Below, in pieces: positions 42,414-52,265 of a stretch of DNA of 64,000 nt. The position numbers and the translations under genes were made by a program. The notes beneath the pieces are model-generated. The model searched no databases, was not told the origin of the DNA, and saw nothing but the letters and a program-made list of their open reading frames with translations. The stretch spans positions 62,001-126,000 of the forward strand of contig BBDW01000003.1 of assembly GCA_001312505.1 (NCBI GenBank), in the 5' to 3' direction. This DNA comes from Mediterraneibacter faecis JCM 15917 (GTDB taxonomy: Bacteria; Bacillota; Clostridia; Lachnospirales; Lachnospiraceae). The number at the start of each line of letters is the position of its first letter. Position 1 is the first letter of the stretch.

Positions 42414-43869
42414 GTTAAAGAAATTATTCCAGAAAAGTGGACTTGCATCGACTGTAAAAGCATATGGATATGCCGGAATTATCTGTACAGGTCCGATGCT
42501 GCTCGGCATTGTATTGCTGGTTGGGATTACCTTTATCTGTGATCATACCGGTGCGACAAGGCATAACCGGGAGCTTTTAAACTGTATGATTACTTATACA
42601 CTTCTCGCTTCGCTGACTGTGACAAGCTTCTTTTCTATGGTTGTAACGAGATATATTGCGGATATGTTGTATGAAGAACGACATGAAACAGTGCTCCCTT
42701 CCTTCTGGGGATCGACAACGATTCTGCTTGTTGTCGGTGGAATCATGTACGGAATCTTTCTTTTGTTTTCCGGAATCAATCTGATTGACCAGTTTTTGTG
42801 TCTGGAGTTTTTCGGAGAATTAATCGTCACATGGAATGCGATGAGTTATCTGACCGCGATAAAGGATTATAAAGGGATACTTCTATCGTTTGTGTCGGCA
42901 GTGGCAGTGTCGCTTTTGATTGGAGTTCTACTAGTTTTGATTAGAATTCCACATGTAGAGGCAATGATGATTGCTGTAACGATCGGATATGGGATCATGC
43001 TTCTGTGGGATGTGACACTGCTATACCGTTATTTTCCACAGAGTGAGAGCAGTGCGTTTTTCTTTCTGCGCTGGGTGGATCAATTCCTTCCGCTTGCGTT
43101 CATAGGCTTGTTTACGAATATCGGACTCTTTGCACATTTGGTTATTATGTGGTGTAGTCCGATCCATGTACATGTACAGGGGGGGTTGTTCTATGGTGCT
43201 CCGTATCACGATGTCCCTGCAATGATCGCATATCTGACGATTCTTATAACGACAGTTAATTTCGTTGTGTCGGTGGAAGTGAATTTCTATCCGAAATACA
43301 GGAATTACTACAGTCTGTTTAATGACAGAGGAGAAATTAAAGATATTTTACGGGCAGGAAACGAGATGAAAGAAGTTTTGAATATGGAGCTGAAGTATAC
43401 GGCACTGAAGCAGCTCCTTACAACGGCGTTGGCGCTTTCTGTAGGACAGCTTCTCCTGACATATCTTCCGCTTGGATTTAATGATCTTATGGAAGGCTAT
43501 TTCAGGACACTGTGTGTCGGTTATGGACTTTATGCGGTTGCTAATACAATGATGCTGATCCTACTGTATTTTACAGATTATAAAGGAGCATTATATGCAA
43601 CAGGAATGTTTGCGGCGTGTACGACAGGATTTACCTGTATATCTCTATTTTTCCCGCAAGTATACTATGGCTTTGGATTTTTACTTGGAAGTGCAGTATT
43701 CTTTCTGATCTGTACGCTGCGGCTTGGATATTTTATTAAAAAACTTCCGTATTATATTTTGAGTGTACAACCAATCGTGGCGGAAGATAAAACAGGATTC
43801 TTCACACGGTTAGGATGTTTTCTGGAAGAGAAAATAGAAAGGGGGGGAGACGAGCTTGAAAAATTATAA
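42394..43869 (+). CDS. pelG: PelG-type membrane exporter
   Basis: 491 residues, about 12 membrane helices, with the family N-terminus MAGIGFELKKLFQKSGLAST. PelG moves the polymer across the membrane together with PelD/PelE/PelF. I chose ATG 42394 (GGGAGGTGG upstream) inside the pelF end. A seven-G run at 43179-43185 (VQGGLF) adds one Gly; another at 43841-43847 lies at the C-terminus and in the ribosome site of the CotH gene. Confidence 0.93.
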   Translation: MAGIGFELKKLFQKSGLASTVKAYGYAGIICTGPMLLGIVLLVGITFICDHTGATRHNRELLNCMITYTLLASLTVTSFFSMVVTRYIADMLYEERHETVLPSFWGSTTILLVVGGIMYGIFLLFSGINLIDQFLCLEFFGELIVTWNAMSYLTAIKDYKGILLSFVSAVAVSLLIGVLLVLIRIPHVEAMMIAVTIGYGIMLLWDVTLLYRYFPQSESSAFFFLRWVDQFLPLAFIGLFTNIGLFAHLVIMWCSPIHVHVQGGLFYGAPYHDVPAMIAYLTILITTVNFVVSVEVNFYPKYRNYYSLFNDRGEIKDILRAGNEMKEVLNMELKYTALKQLLTTALALSVGQLLLTYLPLGFNDLMEGYFRTLCVGYGLYAVANTMMLILLYFTDYKGALYATGMFAACTTGFTCISLFFPQVYYGFGFLLGSAVFFLICTLRLGYFIKKLPYYILSVQPIVAEDKTGFFTRLGCFLEEKIERGGDELEKL

Positions 43870-45641
43870 ATCAATTGCACTGGGATGTGCCCTTTTATTA
43901 GGAATGTCCTGTTGCCTGACGGGATGTACAGCTTCGGGGGGGAAAACAGGGAATGCATCAAAAACAAAGACAGAGCAACAAGAAACAATAGAAAAGGCCG
44001 AGACACAGGATATCAATGACGTTCATCTTCGAGATAAGGACAGCCTCTATGAAAATGATGACGAGACGAGTGTTGTGACAATGTATCTTACGGTTTCTCA
44101 AGGAAATTCTTCAGAGGGGACAAATCATACCTGGAAGGAAATCAACAGTTATTCGGCTTATGATTATGACAAAATGGGAGTAGACCGTTACCAGACAGCG
44201 GCGCTCCTCCAGGTTGGAGATGAGTCCGGTCCACAGAGTGGAGAGGTTGGTTACGGTGAAAATGTGCCGAATGCGACGGTGCAGATCAGAGGGCAGACTT
44301 CAAGCAGTAATGCACAGAAAAATTATAAGATAGAGCTGAAAAAGAATAAAGGAACCTGGCGAGGACAACGTACGATCAATCTGAATAAACACCAGACAGA
44401 GGGAATGCGTTTCCGTAATAAGCTCTCCTATGATCTTTTGAAAGGGATTCCGCAGTTGATGTCTCTCAGGACCCAGTTTGTGCATTTATACGTGAGAGAT
44501 CTTACGGAAGGAAACAGCGCAGAGTTTCAGGATTATGGATTATACACACAGGTGGAACAGCTGAACAAGACAGGAATGAAGAACCATGGAATGGATTCGA
44601 AAGGACAGTTGTACAAAATTAATTCGTTTGAGTTTTTTCGCTATGAAGATGTAATAAAAAAAGAAGACGATCCGACCTATGACCAGAAAGCCTTTGAAAA
44701 GCTCCTGGAGATCAAAGGAGATTCAGATCATACGAAACTGATCCAGATGCTTACGGATCTGAATGATAATTCAAAATCGATTGGTAATATCCTGGATCAA
44801 TATTTTGACAGAGAAAATCTGACGTATTGGATGGCATATCAGATCCTGACCGGAAATGTAGATACACAGAATCGTAATACATATTTATATAGTCCACAGA
44901 ATTCGGACACATGGTATCTGATTGCGTGGGATAATGACGGCTCTTTCATGAGAACCGAATATAACATTCAGAATCGTTCCGATCAGGGAAGTTGGGAATG
45001 TGGAATCAGTAATTACTGGGGGGGAAATGTTCTTTTTCAGAGATGTCTGCAGTCCGAGGAGTTTCGTGAGGAACTTGATGCGGCAATTCAGGATCTGAGA
45101 TCCTATCTCAGCGTAGAGCGGATCAGCGGTATGATAGAGAAATATCGTACAGTGACGCAGAAGTATTTGTATCAGATGCCGGACCGGATGAATGCACCGC
45201 TGACCGAAGCGAAATATGACACAGTTGCATCGGCAATCCCTTCCGAGGTGGAACAAAATTATGAGCTCTATAAGGAGAGTCTGGAAAAACCAATGCCATT
45301 TTATATTGGAGTACCGGTGATCGAGGGGGAATACCTTGAAGCTGAATTGGGATGCGTCCTATGATTTTGATGCAGAGACGATCACTTATACAGTTGAACT
45401 GGCAAAAGATTATAAGTTTAATGAGATCGTATTTCGTCAGGATAATATTCAAATTCCGGAAGCGGAGACTACAGTTCCGGCAGACGGCCAGTATTTTGTG
45501 CGTGTCCGTGCGACAAATGCATCAGGACAGACGCAGGATGCTTTTGATTATTATGTAACAGATGATGGAAAGAATTATGGTATGAAATGTTTCTACATTA
45601 CAGGCGGACAAAATGTTGAGGAAGATATTTATGAAGAATGA
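43856..45641 (+). CDS. CotH kinase-family lipoprotein (one frame slip)
   Basis: 594 residues after repair. A lipoprotein signal MSCCLTGCTASG places it outside the membrane. CotH kinase motifs are visible: QIRGQTSSSNAQKNYKIEL, WMAYQILTGNVDTQNRN and WYLIAWDNDGSF, the last with the Asp-Asn-Asp metal pattern. CotH proteins phosphorylate surface proteins in spores. Five G at 45325-45329 should be four, joining EGNTLKLNWDASYDFDAET. It starts at TTG 43856, overlapping pelG. Seven-G runs at 43936 and 45018 add single Gly. In this operon it may modify an exopolysaccharide-associated protein. Confidence 0.85.
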
Positions 45642-46380
45642 TTTATCAAAAGAACGCTTCCGTAATGAATGGAAATATCTGATCAGTACCAGTGAGAAAG
45701 AACTGCTGGAGCTGAGGATGAAGCATTTGTTGAAAAAAGATCCAAATGCAAAGGGAAACGGTTATATGATCCGCAGTCTTTATTTTGAAGATTATTTCAA
45801 CAGCGCTTATGCGGAAAAGGAATCTGGTGTTCTGATGCGAAAAAAATATAGGATCCGTATTTATGATTGTAGTGACCGTTCAATCAAACTGGAGCGGAAG
45901 AAGAAATTCGGAAGTTATATTTATAAAGAAAGCGCTCCGCTGACAAAAGAAGAATTCTACAGGATTCTTGATGGGGATTATCAATTTTTATTAAAGAGTC
46001 CCTATCCATTGTGCAGAGAATTTTATGTGGAATGTGTCAGTAATCTTATGCGTCCGCGCACGATTGTTGACTATGATCGTGTACCGTGGATCATGGACGA
46101 GGGGACAGTCAGGATCACATTTGACAGTGATGTGCGTGCGGCGGTCGGAAGTTATGACATCTTTGATCCGTCCCTTCCGACACTTCCGGTGCTTGAACCG
46201 GGGAAACTGGTTATGGAAGTGAAATTCACAGAGATGCTTCCACAGATCGTGCGTGACTTGCTTCCACCAAATGCACAAGAATTCACAGCAGTATCAAAAT
46301 ATGTACTCTGTTATGAAAAATCGCAGTATTTGCATGGATTTGAATATTGGAATGAAACACAGGAGAGAAAACGATTATGA
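45631..46380 (+). CDS. VTC-domain polyphosphate-polymerase-like protein
   Basis: 249 residues from ATG 45631 (TGAGGAAG upstream; 45613 is an alternative). The VTC tunnel-domain pattern is clear: RNEWKYLIS, YFEDYFNSAYAEKESG, KYRIRIYD, IKLERKKK, VMEVKFTEMLP. VTC domains make polyphosphate or handle triphosphates; in bacteria they commonly pair with CotH and DUF4956 genes, exactly as here. Overlaps both neighbours, so translational coupling is likely. No frame problem. Confidence 0.88.
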   Translation: MKNDLSKERFRNEWKYLISTSEKELLELRMKHLLKKDPNAKGNGYMIRSLYFEDYFNSAYAEKESGVLMRKKYRIRIYDCSDRSIKLERKKKFGSYIYKESAPLTKEEFYRILDGDYQFLLKSPYPLCREFYVECVSNLMRPRTIVDYDRVPWIMDEGTVRITFDSDVRAAVGSYDIFDPSLPTLPVLEPGKLVMEVKFTEMLPQIVRDLLPPNAQEFTAVSKYVLCYEKSQYLHGFEYWNETQERKRL

Positions 46381-47049
46381 GTGTACAAGATATGATTAAA
46401 AAGTCGGTGCTGGAATCCGGCGCGTTTGACAGCTTTAATGCACCGAAGATGGCAATTTCGCTGATCATTGCATTGCTTCTTGGAGCGGTGATCTATATGG
46501 TTTACAGCAAATTTTATGTAGGGGGTGATCTTTTCCAGAAGCTTTGCGGTTACTTTGGTCGGAATGACGCTTCTTACCTGTATGGTTACTCTGGCGATCA
46601 GTACGAACATCGTGATCTCACTTGGTATGGTCGGAGCGTTGTCTATCGTGCGTTTCCGTACAGCGGTGAAAGATCCGATGGATCTGCTCTATCTTTTCTG
46701 GGCGATCACTACAGGAATCACAACCGGAGCAGGAATGTATGTGCTGGCTCTGATCGCGGCAGTTGTGATGATCGCGATGATCTTTCTGTTCTATCATAAG
46801 CAGCAGAAGGGCAGGATCTATATCGCAGTGATTCATTATCAGGGAGATGAGGCGGGTGATGAAATTATCCGCAGCTTTGGAAAAATGAAATATTTCATAA
46901 AGTCAAAGACGATGCGTGGAGAGAAAACAGAGATGGCGGTTGAGGTGTTCTGCCGGCAGAATGAGCTTGATTTCACAGAGAAGATCCGGAAGATCACGAA
47001 TGTGGAAGATATTACATTGATCCAGTATAATGGAGAGTATCACGGATAA
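46377..47049 (+). CDS. DUF4956 membrane protein (one frame slip)
   Basis: 223 residues after repair: four membrane helices (about residues 27-140) then a small soluble C-terminal domain. SLGMVGALSIVRFRTAVKDP is the family hallmark. Five G at 46521-46525 should be four (GTA GGG GTG), giving FYVGVIFSRSFAVTLV. It overlaps the VTC gene by 4 bp and is last in the operon. Function unknown; the CotH-VTC-DUF4956 trio is a recurring module. Confidence 0.86.
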
Positions 47050-47117
47050 AATGAATTTTGTTGGAAACTTATTGCAGTAAAAGCCATTATTTATCTGATT
47101 TATGCAACAAATTGCAG

Positions 47118-47149
47118 GAGACGGTTATTTTGTTGACCGTCTCTTTTTT
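47118..47149 (+). terminator. Terminator of the pel operon
   Basis: GAGACGG (47118-47124) pairs with CCGTCTC (47137-47143) followed by six T. The right arm overlaps the -35 of the next promoter. Confidence 0.8.
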
Positions 47150-47188
47150 GTGTGATATAACCTAATCATAGCAAACAACAAACGTTTG
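47133..47188 (+). promoter_or_regulatory. Promoter and operator of aldolase gene 1
   Basis: TTGACC (47133-47138), 17-bp spacer, TATAAC (47156-47161), then the palindrome CAAACGTTTG (47179-47188) at about the transcription start. The same arrangement recurs upstream of gene 2, fitting control by the LacI-family gene at 51143. Confidence 0.72.
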
Positions 47189-47270
47189 CATAGAAAGAAA
47201 TGAACAATGCGCATTGTTAGGAAACATTAAAAATCATGTTATCTCATACAAGAAAAAGGAGACAATAAAA

Positions 47271-48244
47271 ATGGCAAAAGTAAAAACATTCAAGACAATC
47301 TTCCCAGCAGTATCTGTACCACTTAACGACGACTACTCAATCAACGAGCCAGAATTCAGAGCATATTTAAGATGGATCAAAACATTCTACGGAAAAGGAA
47401 TGGACGGACTTGTATGTAACGGACATACAGGAGAGATCACAGGACTTACAAGAGCAGAGAGAAAACGTGTTGTAGAGATCTGTGCAGAAGAGTGTGGAGA
47501 CGTTATGACAATCATCTCCGGTGTTAACTGTGAGAACACAGCAGAGTCTATCGAGATGGCAAAAGAAGCGAAGGAAGCAGGAGCCGACGGAATCCTTCTT
47601 ATGCCACCACATATGTGGCTGAGATTCGGTATGAACCCGGATGCACCGTTCGAGTATGTAAAAGACGTTGCAGAGGGAGCTGACATCGACATCATCATCC
47701 ACCTGTACCCGGCAACAAGCAAAGCTTTCTACCCGGTAGAGACACTGATCAAAATGTGCAAAGAGATCGATCATGTAAAATGTATCAAGATGGGAACACG
47801 TGTTACATCTATCTACGAGCATGATGTACGTCTTCTTCGTCAGGAGTGCCCAGACATTTCTCTTATCACATGCCACGACGAGACACTGTGCGTAAGCTGG
47901 TTCCCAGGAATGGACGGAGCTCTGATCGGATTCGCAGGATGCGTACCGGAGATCATCTGCCCGGCAAGAGAAGTATTTGCTAACCCAGACAAACATACAT
48001 TAAAAGAAGCTCAGGACTGGTCAGATCGTATCTACACATTTCCCAGGCAATTTATGGAGGCGGACAGCCATCAGGTGAAGCTCATGCAAGACTGAAAGAA
48101 GCTCTGAAACAGAGAGGAATCTTCAAGTCAGCACTTATGAGAAAACCAGTTCTTCCGCTGAACGATGAAGAGAAAGCATGGGTAGCTCTCGGCCTTGAGA
48201 GAAGCCAGCTTCCGGAAGTAGACATGACACAGTTCGAAGACTAA
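47271..48244 (+). CDS. DHDPS/N-acetylneuraminate lyase-family aldolase, copy 1 (one frame slip)
   Basis: 324 residues after repair. A TIM-barrel class I aldolase: VCNGHTGEITGL (the GTTGE-like loop), Tyr in IIIHLYPATSK, Schiff-base Lys in CIKMGTRV. It is nearly identical to copy 2. As written, one C is missing near 48035 (TCTACACATT versus TCTACCACATT in copy 2), which shifts the last ~70 codons; copy 1's DNA beyond (CAGCCATCAGG) is in the correct frame. RBS AAGGAG precedes ATG 47271. Substrate is probably a 2-keto acid or its aldol product; it is not a typical DapA (no lysine genes near). Confidence 0.85.
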
Positions 48245-48300
48245 GAAACATACTGCAATAATTCTGCCATGTTATTATAAGATAAAATATGCCTTTTAGA

Positions 48301-48345
48301 GGAGGCTGCCGCTTTAACAATAAAATTGCGAAGCGGCAGCTTCCT
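48301..48345 (+). terminator. Terminator between the aldolase genes
   Basis: GGCTGCCGCTT pairs with AAGCGGCAGC(T), then a T tract. The remaining spacer to 48620 holds the duplicated promoter region. Confidence 0.85.
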
Positions 48346-48485
48346 TTTTGCCTTTTCGTTAAACTTATCTTTTTAAACTAATTTTTCAGTCTTTATGCGG
48401 TTTGTTGTGCAAATACACAATAAATTGCATGAAAATGGCAGATGAATTGGATTTATGCAACAAATTGCAGGAGAGGCCTGATTCG

Positions 48486-48542
48486 TTGACCAGGTGTTGC
48501 ATTGTGTGATATAACCTAAACATAGCAAACAACAAACGTTTG
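48486..48542 (+). promoter_or_regulatory. Promoter and operator of aldolase gene 2
   Basis: TTGACC (48486-48491), 18-bp spacer, TATAAC (48510-48515), then CAAACGTTTG (48533-48542). Flanks share long stretches with the region before copy 1 (for example TTTATGCAACAAATTGCAGG and GTGTGATATAACCTAA). Confidence 0.72.
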
Positions 48543-48620
48543 TAATATGAAAAATGAACAATGCGCAAAGTTCTGGAAATTGATAATAATGAAATTCGGA
48601 AGAAAAAGGAGACAATAAAA

Positions 48621-49597
48621 ATGGCAAAAGTAAAAACATTCAAGACAATTTTCCCAGCAGTATCTGTACCGCTTAATGACGATTATTCTATCAACGAACC
48701 AGAATTCAGAGCATACTTAAGATGGATCAAAACATTCTATGGAAAAGGAATGGACGGACTTGTATGTAACGGACATACAGGAGAGATCACAGGACTTACA
48801 AGAGCAGAGAGAAAACGTGTTGTAGAGATCTGTGCAGAAGAGTGTGGAGACGTTATGACAATCATCTCCGGTGTTAACTGCGAGAACACAGCAGAGTCAA
48901 TCGAGATGGCAAAAGAAGCGAAGGAAGCGGGAGCTGACGGAATCCTTCTTATGCCACCACATATGTGGCTGAGATTCGGTATGAACCCGGATGCACCGTT
49001 CGAGTATGTAAAAGATGTTGCAGAGGGAGCTGACATCGACATCATCATCCACCTGTACCCGGCAACAAGCAAAGCTTTCTACCCGGTAGAGACACTGATC
49101 AAGATGTGCAAAGAGATCGATCATGTTAAATGTATCAAGATGGGAACACGAGTTACATCTATCTACGAGCATGATGTACGTCTTCTTCGTCAGGAGTGCC
49201 CAGACATATCTCTTATCACATGCCATGACGAGACACTGTGCGTAAGCTGGTTCCCGGGAATGGACGGAGCTCTGATTGGATTCGCAGGATGCGTACCGGA
49301 GATCATCTGCCCGGCAAGAGAAGTATTTGCTAACCCAGACAAACATACATTAAAAGAAGCTCAGGATTGGTCAGATCGTATCTACCACATTTCCCAGGCA
49401 ATCTACGGAGGCGGACAGCATCAGGTGAAGCACATGCAAGATTGAAAGAAGCTCTGAAACAGAGAGGAATCTTCTCTTCAGCACTTATGAGAAAACCGGT
49501 TCTTCCGCTGAATCAGGAAGAAAAAGACTGGGTAGCTCTTGGACTTGAGAGAAGCCAGCTTCCGGAAGTTGATATGACTCAGTTCGAAGATAAATAA
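48621..49597 (+). CDS. DHDPS/N-acetylneuraminate lyase-family aldolase, copy 2 (one frame slip)
   Basis: 325 residues after repair; the protein is almost the same as copy 1, with mostly synonymous differences. Here the break is elsewhere: one C is missing near 49419 (GACAGCATCAGG versus GACAGCCATCAGG in copy 1), while the site broken in copy 1 is intact. Between them the two copies therefore supply the full correct sequence, ending in PEVDMTQFEDK. Same active-site residues as copy 1. RBS AAGGAG precedes ATG 48621. Confidence 0.85.
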
Positions 49598-49624
49598 GAC
49601 GAAAATTATGATATAACTATAGAT

Positions 49625-49672
49625 GTGGTGTCTGAAATATATACGAAAAAATCATGTTTCAGACATCACTCT
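49625..49672 (+). terminator. Hairpin between aldolase 2 and the Nramp-like gene
   Basis: GTGTCTGAAA (about 49628-49637) pairs with TTTCAGACATCAC (about 49657-49669) around a ~20-nt loop; no T tail. Probably an attenuator or mRNA-stabilising structure. Confidence 0.5.
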
Positions 49673-49687
49673 TAGAACGGAGGAGCC

Positions 49688-50980
49688 ATGACAGAAAATA
49701 ACAAAAATCTGGGGGGGATAGATGGATTTGATCCATCAAAAGTCAACAAGCTTTCTGCAAAAGAAATTTTAAAACGTGTAGGTCCTGGAATTGTCCTTAC
49801 CGGAGTAGTAATCGGACCTGGTAATATTACAACATCTGCAATGATTGGTGCGAATTATGGATACAGCCTGATCTGGCTGATTATACCGATCCTGATCATG
49901 GGTGTTACATTCATGCTGACATCCTACCGTATTTCTATGTTGACAGGAATGCCAATCTTACATGCGATCAGACATTATTATGGAAAAGTTGCATCTGGAT
50001 TCTGTGGTGTTGCATTATTCTTATCCTGCCTGTTCTTTACACTTGGAAATATTTCCGGAACAGGTGCAGGTATGAACCTTGTATTTGGAATCAACTGGAA
50101 ATTAGGAGCACTGATCATGTTGGCAGTACTTACAGTGCTTTACTTTTCAAAAGGTGTTTATTCAAAAGTAGAAAAAGGAATTTTAGTTTGTATCATTGCT
50201 ATGATATTTGCTTTCTATGCAACACTGGTTGCAACCGGCGGACCTGACTGGGGTGCAATGGGACATGGATTAACACACTGGAGTGTACCGGAAGGAAGTC
50301 TTACAACAGCACTTGCTATATCAGTACAAATGCAGCTGTGACAGCAGGAATCTATGGAACATATCTCGGTGCTGAGAAAAAGTGGAAAAAAGAGGATTTA
50401 TTTAACGGAGCAATGAAATGGGATGCAATCGCACATATTGTATCAGTTATCCTGATTTCCGGAGCAATCATGCTGGTTGGAGCAATCGTTCTGAATCCAC
50501 AGGGAATTCAGATTAAAGCACCGGCACAGTTGGCAGCGCTTCTTGTTCCTTTCCTTGGAAAAGCTTCTAACATTGTAATGGGAGTTGCACTTCTCGGAGC
50601 AGGATTCTCTTCACTTCTCGGTAATACGCAGAGAGGTATGGTACTTTTAAGTGCAGGATTCGACAAAGACGTTGCACTTGAGTCCAAGCTGATCCGCTGG
50701 GGGATGTATGATCACACTTGCATTTGCATGTGTAGTCTGCTTCATCTACGACGGTTCTCCGACACAGCTGATCTTCATTGCTAACATCGCAACATCAATC
50801 GCAACTCCGGTTGCAGGTCTTTTCATCACATTGATGTTCTGGAAGAAAGAAGTTCAGGCTGGATTGAAGGCACCAAGAGTACTGCAGGTTCTTATGACAG
50901 TCAGTTATCTCTTTACATTAGCAATGACAGTCTCTGCACTTGCAAATTATATTCCGAAGCTGATTGCTTCATTTTCATAA
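49688..50980 (+). CDS. Nramp-related transporter lacking canonical metal-site motifs (two frame slips)
   Basis: 430 residues after repair, about 11 membrane helices. Family resemblance is clear in VGPGIVLTGVVIGPGNITTS, but helix 1 reads GPGN instead of the metal-binding DPGN. The helix 6 region reads FSTNAAVTAGIYG with no MPH motif. Metal transport is therefore doubtful; an organic substrate of the adjacent aldolases is more likely (inference). Slips: one T missing near 50321 (ATATTCAGT expected), and five G at 50699-50703 where four give RWGCMITLAFACV. A seven-G run at 49711 gives NLGGID. Start ATG 49688 after GGAGG. Confidence 0.8.
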
Positions 50981-51028
50981 AGATCAGGAAGTATGTGTCC
51001 GCTTCTACGGTCTTATAGATAAGAATGA

Positions 51029-51070
51029 AAAGTCTGGTGATTATCATGATGAGATGGTTGCCAGGCTTTT
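51029..51070 (+). terminator. Possible terminator before lacI
   Basis: AAAGTCTGG (about 51028-51036) pairs with CCAGGCTTTT (51061-51070) around a ~25-nt loop. Confidence 0.55.
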
Positions 51071-51085
51071 GTGGCATGTTATAAT
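51058..51085 (+). promoter_or_regulatory. Promoter of the LacI-family gene
   Basis: TTGCCA (51058-51063), 16-bp spacer, TATAAT (51080-51085). Confidence 0.6.
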
Positions 51086-51142
51086 AGAAAGAGCGTAAAT
51101 TAATTGCACGAACAGAACAGATGCACAGGAGGAAGAGATGTT

Positions 51143-52148
51143 ATGGCTACATTAAAGGATGTTGCAAAGCTTGCGAACGTAGATGTGAGTACGGTATCCA
51201 GAGCATTGAACAACACGTCGTATGTTCATCCGGATACGAAAAAGAAAATATTTAAAGCGGTAGAGCAGTTAAGCTATCGCCCAAATCTGCTGGCGAAAGG
51301 TTTGAAACAGGGGGGGAAGAGACGGACGCTTGGAGTAGTTGTACCATCTGTAAATCTTTCAATTTTTGGTGAGATCGTCCAGGGGATCGAGATGCAGGCA
51401 GGCAATAGAGGTTACAGTCTGATGATCTGTTTGACGAAGGATGATCCGGATATTGAAGCAGAATGTCTGAACCGTCTTCGTAATGGACTGGTAGACGGAA
51501 TCCTGATCGCATCGACCGGACAGAACACAAGACTGATCCGTGATATCAAGGCAAATGGAGTGGCAGTTGTCCAACTTGTTAGAAATCAGGACAGGAAATT
51601 CAGTTCGGTAGAAGCCGACTGTTTCTCTTGCGGATATGAAGCGGCAAAGTATCTTTATAAGAAGGGGGTGTACAAAGATTGGTTTTATCAATGGATCAAC
51701 AGAGTTTACCCCCCCGTATGCGGAACGTTACAGAGGATACCACAAGGCAATGAAAGAACTTGGCCTGAAGGAATATCAGGTAGAGTCCGGATTGCCGCGC
51801 GGAAATTATTTCAAAGATGGTTATAAAGGTGTGGAGCGGCTCAAAGAGGCATTTGATGAAGTAGATGGAATCATGGTTGCTGCGGATATGCAGGGAATCG
51901 GAGTACTCCGGGCACTGAAAGAGAGCGGAAAGAAAGTGCCGAAGGAAGTCAAGGTCATCAGCCTTACCGGTCATGCAATCGGAGGAATGCTTGAGACAGC
52001 GATGACTTCCATGGAGCTGCCGGGTCGTGAGATGGGACAGAGGGCAGCGGATATGATATTAGAAGATATTGAAGCGGCGGATGATGAGAAACCAAGCGTG
52101 CAGCATATGGTGTTTGGAACGAAGTTGATTGAGCGAGAGACGACATAG
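51143..52148 (+). CDS. LacI-family transcriptional regulator (one frame slip)
   Basis: 334 residues after repair. The DNA-binding head MATLKDVAKLANVDVSTVSR and hinge region precede a periplasmic-binding-like effector domain. Five G at 51664-51668 should be four (AAG GGG TGT), giving YKKGCTKIGFINGSTEF. A seven-C run at 51709-51715 gives TPPYAER where one Pro is expected, and a seven-G run at 51310 gives KQGGKRR for KQGKRR. RBS AGGAGGAAGAG. Likely represses the aldolase/transporter genes through CAAACGTTTG; inducer unknown. Confidence 0.88.
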
Positions 52149-52178
52149 AAAAAGATTCCCAAATAGGAATCTTTTTTG
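52149..52178 (+). terminator. Terminator after lacI
   Basis: AAAAAGATTCC (from 52149) pairs with GGAATCTTTTTT around a six-base loop. Confidence 0.88.
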
Positions 52179-52214
52179 AGAATAAAAAAATAAACTCCGA
52201 AATGGGAATATTTT

Positions 52215-52243
52215 TTGAAAAAGAGCATATAGTATGCTATACT
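52215..52243 (+). promoter_or_regulatory. Promoter of the AAA/DUF4143 ATPase gene
   Basis: TTGAAA (52215-52220), 17-bp spacer, TATACT (52238-52243). Confidence 0.65.
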
Positions 52244-52265
52244 TGGAAAAAGGGAGGGACGCTGT

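Noticed and set aside
47271..49597. Lysine-pathway DapA or sialic-acid NanA identity for the aldolases
   Set aside because: No lysine or sialic acid genes (nanE, nanK, dapB) are nearby and the sequence differs from typical members; only the superfamily call is supported.
51001..51120. Open codons KDQEVCVRFYGLIDKNEK after the Nramp-like gene as a small gene
   Set aside because: No start codon or ribosome site, and the stretch contains a hairpin and the lacI promoter, so it is noncoding.
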